A stretch of 64,000 bases of DNA from NCBI GenBank assembly GCA_050084515.1, contig CM114271.1, forward strand, positions 11,284,001-11,348,000. The letters run 5' to 3'. The translations under genes were made by a program, and so were the position numbers. The notes under the pieces were generated by a model. That model was not told the origin of the DNA and did no database searches. It saw only the letters and a program-made list of their open reading frames with translations. Positions 55,395 to 64,000 of this stretch are shown piece after piece; within the stretch, counting starts at the first letter, position 1; each line of letters opens with the position of its first letter. The stretch comes from Blasia pusilla (Eukaryota > Marchantiophyta > Marchantiopsida > Blasiales).

Positions 55395-56331
55395 CATGTC
55401 AAGCAGTTCAAGTCCATCGCTTGACCCAAGACATGATGTCGTGATGCCTCCAATAGTGATGGTATTGCCGTCACTCCTGTGGGGAATCCCATTGCTCGCT
55501 CTCGCTCATCGGCGTTGGGCTCCACCAACCTCTATACCTGGTCATCCCAAACCAAGCCGGGTCTGGCCTTCTTGAATGCATAGGAAGCGGGAAAACTCAC
55601 CAATGTGGGAAAGGCGGCTCGTGGCATGCCAAGCCTCTTGACCACAGTCAACGGCGGTTGATCATTGTGCCTCACTGCCTGTGATTGACGACCCATATCC
55701 AATATAGAATCCACCAATAAATTGTAGGGACGCTCCACTCTCGCATAAGCCCTCCACAATACCTCATAAGGTAGCAAGTGGGTCCACCAAAGACGCGGGT
55801 GGTGTGCTCTAAAACCTACACTCGCCGGATCTAACAACATTGCCGGGCCGATCCATGCGCGCACATGATGTGCATTCGTCACCACGCGGGACCTTGAATC
55901 GCCCAAAATTGGCACAATCTCCAAAATGTATGCTGGAGAACAAGGCTGAAGCTCCTATAAATGTCGCAAGATCCGCATCATCTCCCACAACAACCTGGAC
56001 TATTGTCAACTAACCCGCTACCTCGTCCAACACTCGATTGGCCCTGACACGGCCAACCAGCAATGACTAAGTCTATGGTCCCTACCCGCTCCAAGTCTTG
56101 CGCCCCCAACAATGAAATGTCCCTCAGTAGGGAACTCTGGTAATCCTGAATGGAGAACGTAGATAAAAAGTCGAGAAAACGGAGGCGTAACAACGCCATA
56201 TGGTGAAGTGAAGTGCGCCTCGCAACATCATCAGTCTCCACATATAGGTACAGCTGCACGTGCACTCCAGCGTGCAAAATAGCAGCTAACCCAGTGCTGA
56301 TCCCTCCAAAGATCCCTCTCAGATGCGCCAT
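55395..56331 (-). pseudogene. C5-cytosine DNA methyltransferase domain inside the Gypsy polyprotein
   Basis: Adds a methyl group to cytosine C5 from AdoMet. Motif I: GIFGGISTGLAAILHAG. Motif IV: IDLVIAGWPCQGQSSVGRG with the catalytic Cys at 56049-56047. Motif VI: YILEIVPILGDSRSRVV, where the usual ENV is EIV (Glu at 55921-55919 kept, Asn to Ile). Then FRAHHPRLWWTHLLPYEVLW, DQPPLTVVKRLGMPRAAFPT, and motifs IX-X: EPNADERERAMGFPTGVTAI and HVLGQAMDLNCLTW. About 310 codons, near full length for a stand-alone catalytic core. It lies between protease and RT on the same strand, so it belongs to the element. A shift before motif I, one near 55985 and two stops make this copy inactive. Similar captures are published for retrotransposons of a charophyte alga and dinoflagellates. 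Confidence 0.85.
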
Positions 56332-56689
56332 ACAATGGGTGTGGTATCCAAGGGCGTCATTACAACACTCTCGGCTACCTCGGGTTTCTCTGGCCCGTCA
56401 CGCTCTGGTGCAAAGTTCTCGCTCCATGCGGTCTGCACATGCTCAGTGGCTAAGCATCAAAGCTCCTCAATCGAGCCCCAAAGCGGCACCTCTCCTTCAC
56501 GGACTGATGCGGCTAGAAATGTCAGGAACGGGAGTATCCCTTGCATGAACATGTCCCTCAATCAAATCACTAGGCCAAGTGATGGCAGTGCTAAATGCTG
56601 CTAAGGTCTCCATCTCTCTTGGCCGTGCTCAATCACCCCACCTGTGAATCAAACGGGTAATGAGCTAAGGCGCCCATCACCTAATTGCC

Positions 56690-57060
56690 ATCATGGTATG
56701 TAGGATGCTGATTCCTCCCAATAATCCAGGGAAAATCCCATCGGGTATAATATTGCTCCACCAACCAAGACGTCGTAGGACTCTGCATTAGTCACTATCG
56801 CCTTGGGTCCCACCACGGACTCATCTGTAGGATGTCCTGGGCAAATCCTCACTACAACCTCTTGTCACGTGATATACTGTGTGGTACTCGCTCCACCCAA
56901 GGATGTCTCTATTCGGAATGGACAACGCTCCACATCGGCTCTCGTCAAGCCCAATCCTCTGAATGACGCTTTCCCCAACATCAGGGGTTGCGCTCCTGAA
57001 TCCAACAAGACGCGCTACGGACTAAAAGCTGTACCTCCGGGACTCACCAACTGCAAGACC
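56690..57060 (-). pseudogene. Gypsy aspartic protease
   Basis: RVLLDSGAQPLMLGKASFRG carries the active-site DSGA (Asp codon 57002-57000). Then GLTRADVERCPFRIETSLGG, and SYDVLVGGAILYPMGFSLDY, the flap and C-terminal strand of Ty3-type retropepsins. Two stops. It lies directly before the methyltransferase. Confidence 0.8.
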
Positions 57061-57479
57061 TCTCCTTAGTTATCTAGCAACACAACACCAAGAGAAGCCA
57101 TGGCACGCTCTATCGCGGATCTAGCCAGCATCTCCGCCATCCTAGCAGCCGCACCTTGCCATGAATCTGACGTGGACGGCCCGAGCATCCGCTCCAAGGG
57201 CGGGTCCATCACCTCCTCTGCAATCACCTCTAAACATGATGCAAGAAATCCAACTCCACGCTCACATAGTGTAGCGGCCAGCCAAAAAACCTCGGCGGGC
57301 GTACCTCCCAACGTCATAACATGAGAAGCAGAAAATAAAGGAGCGTGGTACACAATGGTGGCCGCCCCCAACAACGTGCTTGACACATGCCCCCCTGAGC
57401 ATCAACAATAGGAGTCGTCGCACTCGCTTCTCCCATTGCCCTCCATGCCTACACACCAACAACATCACCAACTCTCCAG

Positions 57480-58520
57480 GAACTCTAATCAGGACCCATC
57501 GATGGGGTCCTCATTGCCTTGGACAACGTGAAAGATTGAGGAAGCCTAGTCTGTTTCCTTGCTTCCCCTGGCTGTGGATCCAACTCTGTGGCTACTCCAC
57601 ACGTCACAACTGTGGCGGCCTCTATCTGGGCAACCCCGCACATCCAAACAGGATCCTCCATATCTGTGGCTACTCCATATGATATCGATGCCATGGATCC
57701 GGCATCGGGTAACCTCAATGCCATAGCGGCAATCTACTCCTGTAGCTGTTGTATCTGAGCAGCCATCCCAGTTCTCCGTCCGCACCCCTTGGTAGGTCGC
57801 CCTCAACTCAACAAAGAACTCAACCACGCGGTTGAACCTAGGACGAACCCAACTAGATGGTGCAACTGCTCCAGTGCGAGTGATCCCTCTTAAAACATCA
57901 CTAGTGGAAGAGGAAGCAGCCTCTCTTGACTCTTCCTCCTTATCTGGGAATGGCTCCGTCCATGACACATAGTGTGGGTCATATTAGAGTCACCATGCCT
58001 CAATCTCTTGGGCATATCTGTGGGAGAACTCATGGTAATCGTCCATGGGCGCCCCCTCCAAATGTTGGAACATACCATTCCATGCTATAAATGGGTTGAG
58101 CTCTCTAGAGTTCCTGGCCCGTTGTGAGTCACACCAACTCCTAAACTCCGCAATGAAGACGTGTAGCTCTATAGTGCCTACAACACCTAAAAACCTACGT
58201 GGTCCTCTGCCCCGATCGTCCATCTCGTACGCCCAACTGGTAGGTCCACTCTATGTGTATGGTGGATCACTAACACACTCCTCTATACGCTCCCCCTCGT
58301 CTGAAGACGACACAGAAGGAGATCAAGGTGGTCTCTCATGTGGAGATCCTCAAAACCTCGCACCACTCCGGGTAAACTCCCGAGAGCTACTCTTAGGTCC
58401 ACTACCTCATCTCTCAAAATCCCAAAAAGACGCCGTGATGGCCCTCGTGCCCCTCTCACATGATCACTCTCAATCTCGCAAGTAATCCCTCCATCACTCA
58501 AACTAAATATATGGCACTCA
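57480..58520 (-). pseudogene. Gypsy gag, with internal deletion
   Basis: 58501-58283 is helical (EIESDHVRGARGPSRRLFGI). 58223-57990 reads RFLGVVGTIELHVFIAEFRS and WNGMFQHLEGAPMDDYHEFS. 57968-57546 continues to VVEFFVELRATYQGV. Compared with the plus-strand copy at 61260-62869 it lacks the segment with FQRRMGESLYGAYTRLRRLI, so part of the capsid is deleted. Confidence 0.7.
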
Positions 58521-58849
58521 ATTTACACTCTCATTGAGACGTGTGCTATGCATCAACAAGCAGCATGGTGCAGCAAATCACTGATCTATTGTCTCATCGA
58601 CAAACCATCCTCAACTCTGGACATCCCACACACGTCTATGTCCCCTAAACCCATACAACATTGATGCTCCTAGCATCAGCACGAAACCCAATATCCCAAA
58701 TAACTTCCCAATATCCGAAAACCCCTCACACGTGTAGGGTAAGAGACCAGAATGGGTAACCTGACAATAATGTGGATGTCGCTCCTCGAAAACTGCAAAT
58801 CTCGACCCCAACTCGGTCGTGGAGACAACTCCTCCAATTAGCAAGTCTT

Positions 58850-60075
58850 ACTCCTCTTGTACTAACGCTGTTCAAACCTCCTCGATGTGCGGTGTAGGTC
58901 CAACGGTCCGGTGCGGCACTAGCAACACGGAACGGCTACATATGGCACGACACTCGAGAATGGGGTGCGACACTCGACGGCATACCCTCCTCAATCAGCA
59001 ATTCACACGCTCTGCTCCTTAGTGAAGGAGCGGCTCCGCGATCAAGACAGTACGGTGCAGCCACGAGCAACACGGCACGGCACGGCAATCGGTGGCATAT
59101 TGCGGCTACAAGCGTCACAGCACGCTACTTGATCGTCGTAAAGCGGCTACCAATCACAACATAGCAACATGAAATGAAAACTCAAACACCATAACCCGAG
59201 GTCACCTGCCATCACTGGTTGATGACGAAACGATGACGATGGCAGCCAAAAAAAAGTACGTGGTGGAGATGCAAGTTAGAGAATTAACGGTCGTCATGGA
59301 AGACCCTCCACTCCATAATGGCGGCAATGGCAACCAAAGGGTGGACAACGGACGAACACGGCTCTGAGCAGCGATAGGCGGCGGCGGTGGCCGATGGTGG
59401 ACGGTGGACGGTTGGCCGTTGATGGTGACGGCCGACGGCTGACGGTGATGGTCGATGGAAAACTGTTGAGGGTGACTATGACCATTGACGATGACTATGA
59501 CGGTGGTGGCCGCCGCCGGCATGGCGGCTGGTTTAGGGTTTGAACAATTTAACCCTAAAAATCGCCTAATAATGGCAGTTTTGCAAGATTGACCATAACT
59601 TTTTGCTCGCAACTTCAAATTATGCACAGTCTATTGCACAACGTGCACAAACGATCTACAACTGCGTAAAAAAACATTTGGAATTGAACATTCTAGTAAA
59701 AATTGACGGGGACAATCATAAAGCCCAATATCTCTTTCTCCTACACAAAATTTGGCAGCACTTTCGCGCTGATTTCTCCCAACGAAAATGTAAAACATGT
59801 GAGAACACAAATCAGCAAGTTACATGGTGCTCTTGAGAGCACCAGCATGGGGCAACTTGCCCCCATACTCAATCCCTATAAAAAATTGGGCAGCACTTTC
59901 GTGCGCCACTCTTCCATCCAAAAGATCGGCAAAGCAAACATCACAAGTAAGCGGCTCTTGGTCCGGTGAGCACTCCCATGAACCGCTCAATAGGGAATAC
60001 GATCCCCAACCTGCAAAAACAACAAGTGACCAGCAAGCTCTCCCATGAAGCTCTCTCACTCACTCATTCTCTCAT
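58850..60075. other. 5' leader region of the Gypsy element, non-coding
   Basis: Between the 5' LTR and gag. At 59370-59510 GGTGGACGG/GATGGTGACGG words repeat imperfectly. Oligo-A rich from 59580 to 59780. No primer-binding site recognised next to 60076. Confidence 0.45.
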
Positions 60076-60578
60076 TGTAAAATAAGATCCAATCTCTCTC
60101 ACAACACCATAGTTCTCACATGTCTCTCTCAATGTCAAACCAAATCCACTCTCCTAATGAGAGGCTTGGATTACACACACAAGGCAAGCAAGACCATAGC
60201 TCCGCCGCCTCATGCCAAGAGGTTCAAGAAAGAGAGAATGAGCTCTCAAGCTCTCTCTCCTTGAAGTATACCCTCCCATCTCCCAAGCTCTCTCCATGGT
60301 AACCTATGCTTCCAAGTCACCTCTTTGGCTCTTGACCTGATGTAGGAGGTCAAGGTCCACTTACCAAAAATAGAAAGTTGATCATATTTTCAAAATGGTA
60401 CTTATCTAAAATAGTAAGTTCCTCAATATGGCTCCAAATGAGCCGAAACAAAGGGGAAACCTGCTCTCTAAGGTTTCTCGAGGCCTCAACAAGTCATCCT
60501 TGACCTACGGAGCCTGTCCTCCACTACTCACAAAGGCGCTCTACTAGATCTCACCGATCTATCCTAAAAGACGTGACA
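60076..60578 (-). mobile_element. 5' LTR of the Gypsy element
   Basis: 503 bases; on the - strand TGTCACGTC...CTTATTTTACA, so TG...CA ends. Matches 50112-50597 and 63000-63509. The repeat block R is absent from its sides. Confidence 0.75.
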
Positions 60579-61259
60579 ACGAAGTCTGGATCCACTTGGT
60601 TTGCATTTGGCACGTTGTCCAATTGGGGATGAGAGGATAACCACTCACGATGCAATGCGGGATATCATTTCTTAATTGCTCGGGAGAGTGGCTTCCATGT
60701 GTAGAGAGAGAGGCACTACTCCATGCGGCCCGTTCCCGTGAGTTGAAGAATATGTAGTAGTGGTTGGGATTCATGCAGAAACATCCAACATCAGAGGCAG
60801 ATCAGAAGTTGCGTTAGCACTAGCCATGAGGGTCGGGAAAATTTCGGAGTTGAGAGGTGCAAACGTTGTCTCTTCCTAAATTTTTTTTGTCTTTAACTTA
60901 CAAGCACCCCGTGAAAATCCATATTTGCATCCACAATTTTCCCACTAATGGTAGGTCAACTCCCTCCAACATAACTTTTTCACTAGTTTCTAACTCCAAG
61001 TGATAACTTGACTTGTCTAGTCCTCTAAAAATAATTGATGTTTACCTTTCTACCTCCCACTTGAGGAATTTCCAAAGAGATCTCAAAATTTCACTCACAT
61101 ATTGGAATCGTGGCTATGATAGCCCAAAGAAAATTGTCGTAACTTCATGCTCACACAATCAAATCACGCACCTTTTCTTACATAGTGTGCACAACTTCCT
61201 ACCCAATCTACAACAACATCAAATTGGTTTCTTCATTAGACCGAGTTGGGGTTGACATT
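60579..61259. other. Unassigned, AT-rich
   Basis: A short + frame (61013-61255) has no motif. Nothing supported. Confidence 0.4.
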
Positions 61260-62869
61260 TGCAGTTGCTAAGGAGCGATAGAGAAATTTATTTAGGTTAC
61301 CCATTCTGGTCTTTTGCCTTGCACGTTTTAGGGATTTCCGAGTATTGGGTAGTTATTTGGGATATTGGGTTTTGTGTGGATGTTGAGAGAATCATTGATG
61401 TATGGGTTTAGGGAACATAGACCTATGTGGGATGTCCATAGTTGAGGGTATGTCATGTCAATGAGATGATAGGACACTAGCCGATTGCCACACCACGTCG
61501 CTTGTTGCCGCACAACACACGTCTCAGTGAGAGAGAATGTAGATTGAGTGCCACATATTTAGTTTGAGTGATTGAGTGATTACTCATGGGATTGAGAGTG
61601 ATCGTGTGAGAGGGGCACGAGGGTCATCATGGCATTCTTTTGGGACTTTGAGAGGCGAGGTGGTAGACGTGAGGGTAGCTCTAGAGGGTTTACGCGGCAT
61701 GGCGCGAGGTTTCGAGGATCTCCACGTGAGGGACCGCCTTGACCTCCTTCTGTGTCGTCTTTAGCAAGGGGGAGAGTGTAGAGGAGTATGTTAGTGATTC
61801 ACCACACACAATGAGTGGTCCTACCGGTTAGGCATATGAGATGGACAACATGGGTAGAGGACCGCATAGGTTTTCGGGTGCTATAGGCACGATAGAGTTG
61901 CACAACTTTTTTGGAGAGATTAGGAGTTGGTGTCACTCATAGCGGGCTAGGAACTCCAGAGAGTTCAACTCGTTTGAAACATGGAATGGAATGTTCTAGC
62001 ACTTAAAGGGGGCACCTATGGACGATTACCATCAGTTTTCCCAAAGATATGCCCATGAGATTGAAGATTGACTCTACTATGATCCACATTATGTGTAATG
62101 GACGAATCCGTTTCTCGATGTGGAGGAGGAGTCAGGAGAGGCTTCTTCCTCTTCCATGAGTGATGTTTTAGGAGGAGTAACTCACAAAGGAGCAGTTGCA
62201 TCGTCCAGTCGGGTTTGTCCCAGGTTCAACCCCGTGGTTTAGTTCTTTGCAGAGTTGAGGACGAGCTACTAGGGGGTACAGATTGAGAAGTTGCAAAACA
62301 TCCACGACTTCCAAAGACGCATGGGTGAGAGTTTGTATGGGGCCTACACTCGCTTGCGCCGGTTGATTAACATCACTCAGGGGGATGACAGAGTCCCAGA
62401 CTATCTAGTCATAGTACGCAATGTTGGACCGACTCCTGCGGACACGGGTGCGGGAGGGGTGCTTCTTATGAACACCTCACCTATGTTAAGAGATGTTTTT
62501 AGGACCGCCGAGAATATTGAGTGCAAGATGGCAAAGGAGAGTGTAGCCACCATGGGTTCTAGGCAAAAGCAATCACGATTACCTATACCACCAGTGCAAG
62601 AACGTGGATTCTGAGATAAGTCTGTGGCACCACGAGCTCAGGAAGGATATAGGGAGGCGTGCCATAGAGAACTACGTCTTCATATGTGGCTCAGCAGCAG
62701 TCGCCTATGATTATTTGTCGGGCATGTGGTGGGGGCACAGCTTGTTGCTATCGTTATATGTGGAGCCACCGTAGAGTTGAATCCATAGAGAGGGGAAGCC
62801 AGGAAACAGACCAGGCTTCCTCAGTCTTTCACGTTGTCTGAGGCGATGAGGACCCCATCGATGGGTCCT
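61260..62869 (+). pseudogene. Second gag copy of the same Gypsy family, opposite strand
   Basis: Mirrors 58850-57480. 61576-61764 matches the 58501-58283 frame; 61860-62090 matches the RFLGVVGT to DDYHEF block. 62291-62614 adds FQRRMGESLYGAYTRLRRLI NI and MNTSPMLRDVFRTAENIECK, gag text missing from the minus copy. Ends at CCATCGATGGGTCC, then repeat block R. No protease follows, so the body was deleted here. Confidence 0.7.
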
Positions 62870-63640
62870 TTCGTGCGCATACACATCGCTACATAACATA
62901 CATCGCTGTCATTGAACACACACACAAATACACACGATCCCATGCTAACTCATGGCATCCATACATAGAGGCGAGACGTACCAAAATATCTCCAATTAAA
63001 GTTAGATCCAATCTCTCTCTACACTATCTCATACCATAGCTCTCAAAGGTGTCCACTCTCTCTCATGTCAAACCAAACCCACTCTCCTAATGAGAGGCTT
63101 GGATTACACTCACAAGACAAGGGACCATAACTCCGTTGCCTTATGCCAAGAGGTTCAACAAAGAGAGAATAAGCTCTCAAGCTCCCTCTCTTGGAGGTAT
63201 ACCCCCTTCCCTCTCCCAAGCCCTCTCAACCGTAACCTATGCTCGCACGTTACCTCCTTGGCTCTTGACTTGCTATAGCGGATCAAGGGCCACTTCCAAA
63301 AGTGGAAAGTGAACTATTCCCAATATGGAAACTTACCCGAAATAGTAAGTTTCTCTATATGGCTCCAAATGAGCCGAAACGAAGGGGAAACCTGCTCTCT
63401 TAGGTTTCTCTGGGCCTCTGCAAGTCATTCTCAATCTCCTAGGCATGTCCTCCACTACTCGTGAAAATGCTCTGCTAGATCCCAACGATCTATCCTAATA
63501 GTCATGACAGCTATCGTGCGCATACACATCGCTACACAACATACATCGCTATCATCGAACACACAAGAAACAATTACACACCATCCTATGCTAACTCATG
63601 GCATCCATACACAGAGGCGAGAAGTACCAAAATATCCAAG
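62870..63640 (-). mobile_element. 3' LTR of a third copy, bracketed by repeat block R
   Basis: LTR text 63000-63509 matches 50112-50597. Block R stands on both sides (62872-62993 and 63513-63636). The purine tract (GGGGGGCG on the - strand, 63650-63640) follows, as at 50634. Confidence 0.75.
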
Positions 63641-63839
63641 CGCCCCCCTAATTGGTGGTTAGGTCCCTCTAACTCTAGATAACCATCTATCCCTACCTAC
63701 CACGATATACATCTCTAGGACGCTAAGAGCAGAAAGGCCGGATGCTCATGTGGCCCCATCGTTAGTCACCTTTCCGTCATCCATATCACAGAAAAAGTTA
63801 GAATCAAAACCTACCTAGTATCTCCTCTATGTACATCTG

Positions 63840-64000
63840 GGACACATCCATCGTCCCTGAGGAACCCTAGTGAGAGGTGGCGTCAGACATGCCATATGCC
63901 AACCTCTCGAACTTCCATCACAGACTAGCATCATGGCCGCACCATGGGAAAAACCATACAACATACAACGCAAGCGTGCAGGAACTACTGCTAAGCTTGG
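63840..64000 (-). pseudogene. PHD finger of the third Gypsy copy (runs off the window)
   Basis: Reads LRCMLYGFSHGAAMMLVCDG, SSRGWHMACLTPPL, VPQGRWMCPRC. Two ligands are lost (CMLC to CMLY; CDGC to CDGS) while HMAC is kept, the reverse of the copy at 50802. Confidence 0.75.

Larger units (their letters stand above)
49339..60578 (-). mobile_element. Ty3/Gypsy retrotransposon carrying a C5-DNA methyltransferase and a PHD finger
   Basis: Order on the - strand: 5' LTR (60578-60076), gag (about 58520-57480), protease (57060-56690), C5 methyltransferase (56331-55395), reverse transcriptase (54885-54260, then 53053-52900), RNase H (to about 52400), integrase (about 51960-51170), PHD finger (51150-50802), purine tract AGGGGGGCG (about 50634-50626) and 3' LTR (50597 to about 49455). 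Two later insertions sit in it: a 1.2-kb LTR at 53054-54259 and a 623-bp LTR-like piece at 49489-50111. Stops and shifts are spread over all domains, so this copy is dead. Confidence 0.85.

Noticed and set aside
54655-55575. 306-codon plus-strand frame
   Set aside because: Antisense to the Gypsy RT and methyltransferase; no domain, and opposite-strand text matches known motifs.

Overview
Nuclear DNA of a land plant, dominated by decayed transposable elements. Two ordinary host genes are visible. The first is an intact, 11-exon tyrosylprotein sulfotransferase of the plant type (37.2-43.8 kb, +). The second is the 3' part of an armadillo-repeat gene (44.6-46.1 kb, -). The ARM gene resembles ciliary ARM proteins; if that holds, it points to a lineage with swimming sperm (bryophyte, lycophyte, fern or similar). 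I cannot name the species.

Left third (1-25.4 kb). Three copies of a Mutator-like (MULE) transposase gene lie on the + strand (copy 1 at 0.6-5.0 kb, copy 2 at 7.1-8.7 kb, copy 3 at 17.7-21.2 kb). Their C-terminal SWIM zinc finger is eroded to different degrees. On the - strand (14.2-8.7 kb) is a spliced but broken gene: coiled-coil N-terminus, a long unrecognised middle, and a C-terminal permuted amino-methyltransferase domain (DPPF-type motif IV, then motifs X and I). Its last 88 codons lie apart, on the + strand at 4988-5251. The two cut ends carry the same 11-bp sequence beside MULE ends, so a MULE split this gene and a rearrangement moved the pieces. The introns of both the MULE and the methyltransferase gene are filled with dozens of copies of a ~27-bp palindrome, which also sits inside a strict 67-bp minisatellite at 14.3-15.0 kb. 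An LTR element (gag, tRNA-Asp-like primer site, 1.2-kb LTR; 15.2-17.7 kb, -) lies next to MULE copy 3, which also holds a solo LTR with target duplication GCAAT. A decayed Copia element follows at 21.6-25.4 kb.

Middle (25.4-37 kb). A Helitron remnant has its Rep half on + (26.7-30.9 kb), interrupted by a ~1.4-kb LTR-like insert, and a piece of PIF1-type helicase on - (31.1-31.7 kb). Two LTRs of one family follow in tandem, then unassigned DNA leading to the sulfotransferase.

Right third (47-64 kb). A degenerate ~60-bp tandem array, a 0.4-kb direct repeat and a LINE-like tail precede an ~11-kb Ty3/Gypsy element on the - strand. Its order is 5' LTR, gag, protease, C5-cytosine DNA methyltransferase, reverse transcriptase, RNase H, integrase, PHD finger, 3' LTR. 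A DNA methyltransferase captured between protease and reverse transcriptase is the most notable content of the window. A 1.2-kb LTR of the same family as the one at 16.5-17.7 kb interrupts its reverse transcriptase. A second, opposite-strand gag copy (61.3-62.9 kb) and the 3' end of a third copy (62.9-64.0 kb) complete the window. Frameshifts, stops and C-to-T/G-to-A changes are frequent in the elements and absent from the sulfotransferase.
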